A stretch of DNA of 22,177 nucleotides from DASPJR01 sp035628505 (GTDB taxonomy: Bacteria; Planctomycetota; SZUA-567; H5-PLA8), in contig DASPJR010000131.1 in NCBI GenBank assembly GCA_035628505.1, positions 1-22,177 on the forward strand, given 5' to 3'. Below, in pieces: positions 1 through 7,475 of the stretch (positions within the stretch are counted from its first letter, which is position 1; the number at the start of each line of letters is the position of its first letter). The notes below the pieces were generated by a model. That model was not told the DNA's origin. It did no database searches and saw nothing but the letters and a program-made list of their open reading frames with translations. The position numbers and the translations under genes are program-made.

Positions 1-1
1 G

Positions 2-2629
2 GCTGGCGTTCCGGCACACACGGCCGAGCAGTACCTGGCGCGCCTGCTGCGGCAGGGATTCTCGGTCGCCGTGTGCGACCAGACGGAAGATTCTTCGCAG
101 GCGAAAGGGCTGGTGAAGCGCGAGGTCACGCGCGTTGTCACGCCCGGAACGGTGCTCGAGGAGAATCTGCTCGATTCGCACAAACCGAACCGGCTGATCG
201 CCATTCTTCCCGGCGAACGCAGCGGCGACGAGCCGCGTCGGTACGGGATAGCGACGGCAGATCTGGCCGCGGGCACCGTCTTTCTGCAGGAACTGGAAGG
301 AGAGTCCGCGCTACGCTCTGAGTTCGCGCGCCAGTCGCCCAGCGAGTGCCTCCTGCCAGAAGATCCGCCCATGCCTGCCGGGTTGCGCGCGCCGTCAATT
401 TTGCCGGATGGACTCGCGGACACGCTCGCCGTTTCGCGCCTGAAGCCTGCCGCCTTTTCGCCGCGTGAAGCCAATGAACGCGTTGTGGCTCGTTTCAGCG
501 AAGGCGGCCGCAACAAGCCGGCTGCCGCGAACCTCAAGGCGCTCTCGAAGAAACTGCCGCTCGCGTTTGCTGCGTCGGGCGCGCTGGTCGGCTATATCGA
601 AGAGACCTTTGCCGGCGGCAATGTGCTGCTCAGTCCGCCGCAGGAATTCGATCCGGAAACATTCCTGTGCCTGGGCGAATCGGCGATCCGCAGCCTGGAA
701 CTCGTTCAGACGCTGCGCAACGGAAGTCTGGAAGGATCCCTGCTCTGGGCCATTGATCGCACCTGCAGCGGCGCCGGCAGCCGCGTGCTGCGCGAGTGGC
801 TCATCCGGCCGCTGCGGCAGCTCGAACCCTTGCGCGCACGTCACGACGCGGTCGAGCGGCTTGTTGAAGATTTTGATCTTCGCGCGGCCATTCGCACGCA
901 GATCAAGAGCCTCGCCGATCTGGAACGCATCGCCGCGCGCCTGGCCGCGAACAAGGCCACGCCGCGCGACCTGATCGCGCTGAAAGAAACACTGCAGCTT
1001 CTACCGCAGCTCGATGCGCATCTTTCGGGCGGCGTCGGCATGCTCGCCGCGAGCGGACCGCTTCCAGAAACAGGCGCCGCCGCGCCATCCCTGATTGGCG
1101 AAATTCGCGCGCAGCTCAGTGGCTACGAAGACCTCGGTGAACTGATCGCGCGGCACATGAAAGAGACCTGCTCGAACATCATCACCGAAGGCGGGCTGAT
1201 CAATGACGGCATCGACAAGGAACTCGACCGCCTGCGCTCCATTTCAACCGGGGGCAAGGAGTGGATCGCGAGCTTCCAGGCCGCCGAGGCAGCGCGCAGC
1301 GGCATCGCCAGCCTGAAGGTCGGTTACAACCGCGTGTTCGGTTACTTTATTGAAATCTCGCGTGCCAACTCGCACCTGGTTCCCAAGGACTACGAACGCC
1401 GTCAGACGCTTACCAATGCCGAGCGTTACACGACGCCCGAGTTGAAAGAGCGGGAAGCGGAAGTGCTCGGCGCGGATGAAAAAATCTGCAAGCTTGAGCA
1501 GACGATTTTCCTGCGGCTGCGCGATGACGTGGCCCGCTCAGCCGAACGCCTGCACGCAACCGGCCGCGCGCTGGCCGAACTCGACGCGCTGTGCTCGCTG
1601 GCCGAAGTCGCTCACAAGAAAGGCCACGTGCGGCCGGTGATGTCGAACTCGGGCCGCTTGGTATTTGAACAGATGCGCCATCCGGTGCTCGAAGAGACGC
1701 TCCCCAAGGGAGAACTGGTTCCCAACGACATTGCACTGGCTGCGCCAGTAAACGGAAACGCCGCAGGCAACGCGAAAGATGCAAGCGTGCCGCAGATTCT
1801 GCTGCTCACCGGACCGAACATGGCCGGCAAATCCACGTACATCCGCGCGACGGCGCTTTGCACGATTCTTGCGCAGATGGGCGCGTTCGTTCCGGCGGAG
1901 AAAGCTGAAGTCGGCATCGTCGATCGCATTTTCACACGCGTGGGAGCCGCTGACGACCTGGCCGGCGGGCGCAGTACGTTCATGGTTGAGATGACGGAGG
2001 TCGCTGAAATCCTCGCGGGCTGCTCGGATCGCTCGCTGGTAATTCTTGATGAAGTCGGCCGCGGCACCAGCACCTACGACGGCGTGAGCCTTGCGTGGTC
2101 GATCGTTGAGCATCTGCACCAGGGCCGCTGCAAGCCCCGAACGCTGTTCGCGACGCATTACCACGAACTGAGCGCCCTCGAAGAAGAGCTGCCGCGTGTA
2201 AAGAACGCGTCCGCATCCGTGAAAGAGTGGCAGGGCGAGATCACTTTTCTGCATCGCATCGTCCCGGGCCCGAGCGAGCGCAGTTTCGGCATTCACGTCG
2301 CGCGGCTCGCGGGCGTGCCGGCGTCGGTGCTCGAACGCGCGAAAGCAATTCTGATCGCGCTGGAAGAACAGAATGGCGGGCGCATTTCGAATGTGACCGA
2401 CGGTGGCGCGCAGGTGAGCGAAAATGCACCTGCAGCGCCGCGCCGGAAAAAACTGAAGCCCACAGCACAGGACGGGCAGCTGCAGCTCTTCGATCCCGAT
2501 CCACAGCAGATCGATCCGAACGTAAAAATCATTCTCGATCAGCTTCGCACGATCGACCCGCACCAGATGACGCCGCTCGACGCTCTTACGGCGCTCGACA
2601 AACTCGTCAAGAAAGCCGGCGGAAGCTAG
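2..2629 (+). CDS. mutS: DNA mismatch repair ATPase MutS, 5'-truncated by window edge
   Basis: MutS binds mispaired bases and recruits MutL. The reading frame is open from base 2 and gives 875 residues; by comparison with E. coli MutS about 70 N-terminal residues, including the mismatch-wedge FxE motif, lie outside the window. The visible part begins in domain I (AGVPAHTAEQYLARL, SVAVCDQTED, VTPGT). It then runs through the connector, lever and clamp domains to the ATPase: Walker A GPNMAGKST at 1811-1837, DDLAGGRSTFMVEM, Walker B LVILDEVGRGTSTYDG near 2036, and FATHYHEL. The C-terminal tail contains QLQLF (2477-2491), a good match to the beta-clamp-binding motif, then the DPHQMTPLDAL dimerisation/tetramerisation type end. 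An internal GTG at 71 is not the real start. The stop codon overlaps the stop of the converging gene. The family call is very secure. Confidence 0.97.
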   Translation, partial: AGVPAHTAEQYLARLLRQGFSVAVCDQTEDSSQAKGLVKREVTRVVTPGTVLEENLLDSHKPNRLIAILPGERSGDEPRRYGIATADLAAGTVFLQELEGESALRSEFARQSPSECLLPEDPPMPAGLRAPSILPDGLADTLAVSRLKPAAFSPREANERVVARFSEGGRNKPAAANLKALSKKLPLAFAASGALVGYIEETFAGGNVLLSPPQEFDPETFLCLGESAIRSLELVQTLRNGSLEGSLLWAIDRTCSGAGSRVLREWLIRPLRQLEPLRARHDAVERLVEDFDLRAAIRTQIKSLADLERIAARLAANKATPRDLIALKETLQLLPQLDAHLSGGVGMLAASGPLPETGAAAPSLIGEIRAQLSGYEDLGELIARHMKETCSNIITEGGLINDGIDKELDRLRSISTGGKEWIASFQAAEAARSGIASLKVGYNRVFGYFIEISRANSHLVPKDYERRQTLTNAERYTTPELKEREAEVLGADEKICKLEQTIFLRLRDDVARSAERLHATGRALAELDALCSLAEVAHKKGHVRPVMSNSGRLVFEQMRHPVLEETLPKGELVPNDIALAAPVNGNAAGNAKDASVPQILLLTGPNMAGKSTYIRATALCTILAQMGAFVPAEKAEVGIVDRIFTRVGAADDLAGGRSTFMVEMTEVAEILAGCSDRSLVILDEVGRGTSTYDGVSLAWSIVEHLHQGRCKPRTLFATHYHELSALEEELPRVKNASASVKEWQGEITFLHRIVPGPSERSFGIHVARLAGVPASVLERAKAILIALEEQNGGRISNVTDGGAQVSENAPAAPRRKKLKPTAQDGQLQLFDPDPQQIDPNVKIILDQLRTIDPHQMTPLDALTALDKLVKKAGGS

Positions 2630-4227
2630 CCTCTGCTGACCCCCGCCGACGATATTTCGGCTGCTGACTGAGCTTCGCTATTATCCAGAAGAGGAGTTTC
2701 GACGCAGCACTCCAGGTTCCTCGCTGCGCTGCTGAAATCCACAAGAATCAGCGCCAGGCCGATCATTGGAAGCGTGATAGCGATAAATGTCATCAGGGCG
2801 CTTTCAACCATGATGAAAATCGTCAGCAGAAGCATGTTGCCTTTCACGACATTGCCACTCGTAAGCGTGCCGATCATCGGAGCGACAGTCACAATTGAAA
2901 GGCCAAGCCGCACCGCCAGGGTGATCAGCAGGCCTGTCGCCAGCCGCCACTCCAAGCGAGACGCACTCTGCGGCGCGCGACAGAAGCGCGATGTCGCGCG
3001 CGCAAAAGCATACGTGTCCTGTTTCATATCGCCTTGCCACCAGGCGAAGGAAACGGCAAAGCCGATCAAGCCCACGGTCATCAGCAGGCTCATCATCATG
3101 TTTCCACCCATCATCTTCTGGATTTCCGAAAAGCCGAACACCAGGGAGCCAACGGATAGAGTCGAGAGGCTGATGCCCAGCAGCCGGGCGGCTGAATAGA
3201 AAAGAGTCGTCGCTCGCTCGCCGGGAACCCTCACAGCGGATTTTCCGATGCTGAGCGCTGCACGGCGCCAGGCCTGTTCCATATCAGCCCACGTGTTGGC
3301 GAGCCGATAGATGCTGTAAATGCCGCCGACAACGCCTACAAATAGGATCAGACTCAATGCCAGCCAGCGCGCACTCGTGGCCAGAAAGCCAATGAAACCC
3401 AGGCCAAATCCGATTGATGCGATCAGAAGAAATGCAAGTGCCAAGCCGATCAGCACGGCGGAAGTCGTGCGGCGCGCAACTTGTTTCACGGGCTGAACGT
3501 CTGCCAGGCCGATCTCCGCGCTCCGGTCGCGCGACGGGATCGCCTGCGCGGATTGCTGCATGCGCCAGAGAAATCGGCGCACGTCCCCGCAGGCAAGGCC
3601 GCAGAGTAATATCACCAGTCCCGGCGCGCAGATCTTCACGCTGTTGAGGAGCGCATCGCTCCCCTGTTCGAGCATCGACAGTCCGTACATCAGCATGACG
3701 CCCCCAGTAGCGCAAAGCGGAAGAATGAACGGCAGGCTGCTTCCCGCCGGTTCTGTCATCGGCTGCTTCAGCGCGCCAGAGCGCCAGGCGATCCAGCTTG
3801 CACGCGCGTCCAATCGACCCATGCAGCGGACCATGTACAGGCAGATCAATCCAAGCAGCACGTGTTCTACAACCGAAATTGCGCCCAGCGCAACGTAGGA
3901 AGGCATGCGTAGAACGCCGAACTGCGCGCTTAACGAAAGCATCTCGTAAAGCTGTGTGGCGGCGGCGCCAACTCCCACGATCAGGATTCCCCACGCGGCA
4001 GTTCCAAGCAGTCCAAAACTGGCCGGCCTGGGCTGCGCGCCCAATGGAAGCGGCTGAGCGGGTGCGTTCGCGTCCGTCGTCGCGGACTGTTCCGCGTCAA
4101 AAGTTTCAGGCTCTGGCGGAGAAAAGACATGCGCGCAGTTGCGGCAGCGGATTTTATTTCCCGGCGAAATGACAGGCCTGACAATGGTCTGCCGGCAGGC
4201 CGGGCAACCGATTTTTTCCAGCGACAT
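2626..4227 (-). CDS. zinc-ribbon polytopic membrane protein of unknown function
   Basis: The 533-residue protein starts with a small zinc ribbon of MJ0042 type: CPAC at residues 8-11 and CRNC at 28-31, followed by AHVF and a Pro/Ala-rich linker to about residue 68. The rest holds roughly ten hydrophobic segments (about 72-95, 112-135, 165-187, 195-213, 255-283, 287-308, 342-365, 378-396, 428-450, 462-497), so it is an inner-membrane protein with a cytoplasmic zinc-binding head. The ATG at 4227 is preferred over an upstream in-frame start at 4275 because GAGGTG stands 4 bases upstream and the zinc ribbon follows at once. No enzymatic motif was recognised. The gene is monocistronic as far as can be seen and converges on mutS with a 4-bp overlap at the palindromic GCTAGC. 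Confidence 0.85.
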   Translation of the reverse strand: MSLEKIGCPACRQTIVRPVISPGNKIRCRNCAHVFSPPEPETFDAEQSATTDANAPAQPLPLGAQPRPASFGLLGTAAWGILIVGVGAAATQLYEMLSLSAQFGVLRMPSYVALGAISVVEHVLLGLICLYMVRCMGRLDARASWIAWRSGALKQPMTEPAGSSLPFILPLCATGGVMLMYGLSMLEQGSDALLNSVKICAPGLVILLCGLACGDVRRFLWRMQQSAQAIPSRDRSAEIGLADVQPVKQVARRTTSAVLIGLALAFLLIASIGFGLGFIGFLATSARWLALSLILFVGVVGGIYSIYRLANTWADMEQAWRRAALSIGKSAVRVPGERATTLFYSAARLLGISLSTLSVGSLVFGFSEIQKMMGGNMMMSLLMTVGLIGFAVSFAWWQGDMKQDTYAFARATSRFCRAPQSASRLEWRLATGLLITLAVRLGLSIVTVAPMIGTLTSGNVVKGNMLLLTIFIMVESALMTFIAITLPMIGLALILVDFSSAARNLECCVETPLLDNSEAQSAAEISSAGVSRG

Positions 4228-4313
4228 GAAACACCTCGCCGATTCGATAAAAATAGCGTTGAATAGCAGCCACAAAGGCTAGCCCGCCAGCGTTCTTATT
4301 TCAACGCTGCCGC

Positions 4314-4342
4314 CTGACAAAGTCGCGGGCGCATGGTACTAT
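4314..4342 (+). promoter_or_regulatory. sigma70-type extended -10 promoter for the PspB-like gene
   Basis: CTGACA (4314-4319) and TACTAT (4337-4342) are separated by 17 bp, with a TG one base before the -10 box (4334-4335). Transcription would begin around 4349-4351, directly before the ATG at 4352, so the mRNA would be leaderless or nearly so; no Shine-Dalgarno is present. The call rests on visual matching only. Confidence 0.55.
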
Positions 4343-4351
4343 TCTTCGCGT

Positions 4352-4711
4352 ATGGATTGGATGAACAGCCTCCTATCGCTTGGTGTGGTCGGCGTTTTCG
4401 GCATGGCGCTGTGCATTGCGCTGCTGGTGGCGTTTCCAGTATGGCTTTATCACCGCCGCGAAACGATGCGCATCCGCGGCACGAATGAGAAAGATATGAA
4501 AAAGCTGCGCGAGCGCATCGAAGTGCTCGAGAAGCGCTGCGCGAAACTGGATGAGCAGGTCGCCAGCGCGCACATCCTGCTGGCCGACGAGCAGCGCGCG
4601 ATGGACAAGAAGCTTTCGAAGATTATTCCCGAGTCCGCGTCAATGATTCCCGATGAGGATGAAAGCGGACCGGCGCGAAAGGTAAAGGCGCGCGATCGCG
4701 CCCGGGATTGA
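4352..4711 (+). CDS. PspB-like small membrane protein with coiled coil
   Basis: The 119-residue protein has one N-terminal membrane helix (about residues 8-30, ending in FPVWLYHRRE). A short basic turn follows, then a long charged heptad-rich helix (about 44-90, KKLRERIEVLEKR), and a charged tail. This layout and the PVWL/RERIEVLE segments resemble phage-shock protein B, which is about 75 residues and works with PspC in the envelope stress response. The present protein is longer, and no pspA or pspC gene lies in the window, so the function is only suggested. A second ATG at 4361 is possible, but the promoter placement favours 4352. The stop TGA ends at 4711, directly against the stop of the opposing gene at 4712. 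Confidence 0.7.
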   Translation: MDWMNSLLSLGVVGVFGMALCIALLVAFPVWLYHRRETMRIRGTNEKDMKKLRERIEVLEKRCAKLDEQVASAHILLADEQRAMDKKLSKIIPESASMIPDEDESGPARKVKARDRARD

Positions 4712-4984
4712 TTATTTCGGACCGAATTCTCTGCGGAAATCCGCACGCAGCTTCTTTCGCCAGTAAAAGCCCCAGGCGACTCCAGAAAAAATTAACAGCG
4801 CACCTGCAATCGCAGCGACCGGAGCCAGCGCCTGGGCTTTCGCATTCGTGATCAGCAGGAGAACGATGCTGACCGCGCAGTGAAGCAGTCCTAGTTTCAG
4901 CAGCGCGTTCTGCAGTGCGTTCGCGCGCTGCCGGTGTGCGGCGCGGAAGTCAAAAACGGGGTTGCCGGTCTGCTGTTCATGCAT
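4712..4984 (-). CDS. small two-TM membrane protein, unknown
   Basis: The 90-residue product has an N-terminal charged part (HEQQTGNPVFDFRAAHRQRAN). Two hydrophobic helices follow (about residues 30-46 and 51-71, the second ending in GFYW), then a basic tail (RKKLRADFRREFGPK), giving a helical hairpin in the membrane with both ends probably cytoplasmic. No family was recognised. The ATG at 4984 lacks a clear ribosome-binding site, so the start is uncertain. It is divergent from pgk across about 110 bp, and its TAA abuts the stop codon of the PspB-like gene with no intergenic base, which supports both genes being real since neither overruns the other. Confidence 0.65.
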   Translation of the reverse strand: MHEQQTGNPVFDFRAAHRQRANALQNALLKLGLLHCAVSIVLLLITNAKAQALAPVAAIAGALLIFSGVAWGFYWRKKLRADFRREFGPK

Positions 4985-5018
4985 TGCAAGTTTGCGCCTG
5001 AAGTTTGAAACACTGATG

Positions 5019-5046
5019 TTGATACTGTGTGGGCCCGCGATATTCT
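5019..5046 (+). promoter_or_regulatory. sigma70-type promoter for pgk
   Basis: TTGATA (5019-5024) and TATTCT (5041-5046) are separated by 16 bp. The predicted start near 5053 leaves a leader of about 40 nt that contains the CAGGAG ribosome-binding site at 5077-5082. The position fits a housekeeping promoter in the short divergent gap. Confidence 0.6.
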
Positions 5047-5092
5047 ATCTCACTTCGACAAAACCCATTTCAAGAACAGGAGTTCGAACGCG

Positions 5093-6274
5093 ATGGCCAA
5101 AAAGCTGGAAGATCTCAATGTGTCTGGAAAACGCGTGCTGGTGCGCGTGGATTTCAACGTCAGCACCGACAAGAAAACGGGCGAAATCAAAGATGACACG
5201 CGCGTGGTCGCCGCGATGCCGACGATCAATTATCTTGTCGGCAAAGGCGCAAAGGTGATTCTCTGCAGCCACTTCGGCCGCCCGGAAGGACGCGATCCGA
5301 AACTCTCCCTCAAGCCCGTTGCCGAACGCCTCTCGAAGCACCTGGGAAAGACAGCCGGCTTCGCGGAAGATTGCGTCGGCGCGCCCGCTGAAGCCGCTGT
5401 CTCTGCCATGAAAAATGGTGACGTGATTCTCCTGGAAAACCTGCGCTACCACGCCGGCGAAGAAGACGACGATGCAGGCTTCGCCAACCAGCTCGCCAAG
5501 CTCGGCGATGTTTACGTCAACGACGCCTTCGGCGCCGCGCACCGCGCGCACGCGTCGGTGCATGCAGTCGCGAAGAAGTTCACGGAAAAGGCTGCTGGTT
5601 TTCTGCTGCAGAAAGAAATCGATTATCTCGGCCGCGCGCTCTTGAAGCCCGATCGTCCCTACGTTGTGGTGCTCGGCGGTGCAAAAGTGTCTGACAAGAT
5701 CAAGGTGATCACGAAGATGCTCGAAGTCGCCGACACGATCCTGATCGGCGGCGCAATGGCGTACACGTTTCTGCTGGCCGAAGGCAAGACTGCCGGCAAA
5801 TCATTGGTCGAGCCGGACTGTGTGAACCTTGCAAAGGAGATTTTGGCGAAAGCCAAATCGCTGAAGAAGAATTTCGTACTGCCTCAGGATCACGTCGTCG
5901 CGGAGAAGTTCGAAGCGAATTCGCCGAACCAGGTCGTTGGCTGGGATCAGATCCCCGCGGACAAGATGGCGCTCGACGTCGGTCCGAAGACGGTCGCTGC
6001 CTACAGCGCTGAGATCGCCAAGGCAAAAATGATCGTGTGGAACGGCCCGCTCGGCGTTTTCGAACTCGAGCCGTTCAATGCCGGAACGTTCGCGATCGCC
6101 AAAGCCATTGCGGCCAACAGCGGCGCGACCTCGATCGTGGGCGGCGGCGAATCGGTCGCGGCCGTGAAGAAGGCGAAGGTCTCCGACAAGATCACGCACA
6201 TTTCCACGGGCGGGGGCGCGAGCCTCGAGTTCCTCGAAGGCAAGATTCTGCCGGGCGTGGCGGCACTGCAGTAA
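5093..6274 (+). CDS. pgk: phosphoglycerate kinase
   Basis: This cytoplasmic glycolytic enzyme transfers phosphate from 1,3-bisphosphoglycerate to ADP, making ATP and 3-phosphoglycerate. The 393-residue length is normal for bacteria. Substrate-site motifs are complete: RVDFNVS (18-24), HFGRPEGRD (60-68), LLENLRYH (113-120) and DAFGAAHRAHAS (144-155). The nucleotide-side motifs are GGAKVSDKI (195-203), WNGPLGVFE (316-324) and GGGES (350-354), with the C-terminal STGGGASLEFLEG. ATG 5093 is chosen because the AGGAG at 5078-5082 precedes it and MAKKLEDLNVSGKRV is the usual N-terminus; the open frame extends further back to 5027 without similarity. No other glycolytic gene (gap, tpi) is adjacent, so it seems to be a single-gene unit ending at the hairpin at 6299-6340. 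Confidence 0.98.
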   Translation: MAKKLEDLNVSGKRVLVRVDFNVSTDKKTGEIKDDTRVVAAMPTINYLVGKGAKVILCSHFGRPEGRDPKLSLKPVAERLSKHLGKTAGFAEDCVGAPAEAAVSAMKNGDVILLENLRYHAGEEDDDAGFANQLAKLGDVYVNDAFGAAHRAHASVHAVAKKFTEKAAGFLLQKEIDYLGRALLKPDRPYVVVLGGAKVSDKIKVITKMLEVADTILIGGAMAYTFLLAEGKTAGKSLVEPDCVNLAKEILAKAKSLKKNFVLPQDHVVAEKFEANSPNQVVGWDQIPADKMALDVGPKTVAAYSAEIAKAKMIVWNGPLGVFELEPFNAGTFAIAKAIAANSGATSIVGGGESVAAVKKAKVSDKITHISTGGGASLEFLEGKILPGVAALQ

Positions 6275-6282
6275 GTCTAATT

Positions 6283-6296
6283 ACGAAGGACGAAGA
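6283..6296. repeat. tandem heptamer next to the hairpin
   Basis: ACGAAGG followed by ACGAAGA gives two near-identical heptamers immediately before the 13-bp inverted repeat. Short ACGAA-type intergenic runs occur in many environmental genomes as dispersed repeats; only this single copy is visible here, so dispersed status is inference. Confidence 0.35.
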
Positions 6297-6298
6297 AT

Positions 6299-6347
6299 AA
6301 TTGACGATTGGTTCGGCTCCCGCTCTGCCAATCGTCAATTTGTTTCG
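6299..6347. terminator. 13-bp perfect inverted repeat between pgk and the converging gene
   Basis: AATTGACGATTGG (6299-6311) and its exact complement (6328-6340) enclose a 16-nt loop. On the plus strand it is followed by a weak T-rich run (TTTGTTT), and on the minus strand by TTATTCTTC, so it could end transcription of both converging genes. The stem is AT-rich with a large loop, unlike a classical terminator; a mobile palindromic element (REP/MITE type) is the alternative. Confidence 0.55.
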
Positions 6348-6379
6348 GCCGTTATCGGCGCCTTTAAGTGGCGTTTCAG

Positions 6380-7204
6380 TTAGAACTTTTCGTCTGCACG
6401 CGCCGGCGCCGAGAGGTCACGCCAGAAATCCAGAACCGGGCTGGAAACTTGCAGCTGCTTGGGCTGTGGGTTTTGTTTTTTCAGATACTTATAGATGGCA
6501 ATGCCGTGCTTGCGGAAAATCTGCTGCCGCACGGCCTCATCTGGATTCGCGTTGCGCTCGTCCACGTACGAGCGATATTCCTGCAGGCGCTTAATCAGCG
6601 TAAGCGCCACGACTTCCGTCTGAATGTCCGCGGGCACCGTACCGGCCTCGAGGCTCGTGCGAATCGCTTCGGCGCGCGGACCGGCGATGCCCACTTTTTC
6701 AAGCAGGCGCTGCGCCTCGCGTGTGTACTCCGGCGCGCCCGACGCGAGCGCGACATTCAGAAGAATGTCGAGCGCCATGGCGAGCTCTTTGGACTGAACA
6801 TTGACGGCCACGTCACCGTCGGCGCCGAACTCAACACGGACAACAGCTTTAATGATGCTCTGCGCGTACAGAACATTGGCGCTGATCATCTTTTTCTGCG
6901 TGGCCAGGGCCCCGATGCGGTCGGCGAGCGGCTTCCAGTCTCCGGGCGACATGGCGGATGGTTCGAGCTTGAAAATCTCTTGCGGCGTGAAGCCCATGGT
7001 TTCGAGAGATTCGCGCGCTTCGCTGCGGATCGTATCGGTATTGCCCTGCCGGGTGAGCTTGAAGAGCAGGCTCAGGCCTGCACGAAGATCGCCCTCGTCG
7101 CAGAGGATCCGCGCGCGGCGCAGTCCGCGTTCGTCCAGGAGATCGACTTCTTCGGCGACGGCTGAAAGGCAAAGCAGGCTGAGGAGTACGGAAGCGACGC
7201 GCAT
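6380..7204 (-). CDS. exported protein of unknown function
   Basis: The 274-residue product starts with a signal peptide (about residues 1-17, a basic start, hydrophobic core VLLSLLCLS, cleavage after AVA). The mature part is helical and charged, with repeat-like helix pairs (ARILCDEGDLRAGLSLLFKL, a later QRLLEKVG), compatible with a TPR-like or other alpha-solenoid fold. No catalytic motif was seen. The ATG at 7204 is preferred over 7249 because GAGGGA stands seven bases upstream and the signal peptide begins directly; the longer form would place 15 extra residues before it. It converges on pgk with a 105-bp gap and is divergent from the TPR gene at 7476. Confidence 0.75.
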   Translation of the reverse strand: MRVASVLLSLLCLSAVAEEVDLLDERGLRRARILCDEGDLRAGLSLLFKLTRQGNTDTIRSEARESLETMGFTPQEIFKLEPSAMSPGDWKPLADRIGALATQKKMISANVLYAQSIIKAVVRVEFGADGDVAVNVQSKELAMALDILLNVALASGAPEYTREAQRLLEKVGIAGPRAEAIRTSLEAGTVPADIQTEVVALTLIKRLQEYRSYVDERNANPDEAVRQQIFRKHGIAIYKYLKKQNPQPKQLQVSSPVLDFWRDLSAPARADEKF

Positions 7205-7475
7205 TGGCAATCCCTCGAGGAAGACTGCTCGAAAACGCAGGGCAAACATTTGGCGCGCTCCACTATAAGGAGAGGGAGCCGAAAAATCTGCTGAACGTTC
7301 TCCGAAGTGAAAAATATTTTTTCAGATTATACGCTCGTGGAACAATCTCCGGCACGACCCCCAGCAGTCGTGTATATTAGGGTGACGGCAGGTGCCAGGC
7401 TCCCGGAATGTACCACCACGCATGAAAGCAAAAGGCTCAAGTCGCGCCCGCAACAAAGCCGAAGGGATTAAGCAC
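7205..7475. promoter_or_regulatory. divergent intergenic region, AT-rich with short inverted repeats
   Basis: This is the longest gene-free stretch of the window, counting from the preferred starts. It holds a 7-3-7 AT-rich inverted repeat (TGAAAAA/TTTTTCA, 7308-7324). Next to it is a perfect minus-strand TATAAT (7326-7331) lacking a good -35 box, which could serve the exported-protein gene with a leader of about 115 nt. A 6-8-6 inverted repeat CACGAC/GTCGTG lies at 7353-7372, followed by plus-strand TATATT at 7373-7378. These suggest divergent promoters, but no complete -35/-10 pair was found. Confidence 0.35.

Noticed and set aside
1538..2563. 341-residue minus-strand open frame within mutS
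   Set aside because: It is a shadow of the high-GC mutS codon pattern, has no recognisable domain, and mutS is certain in the same place.
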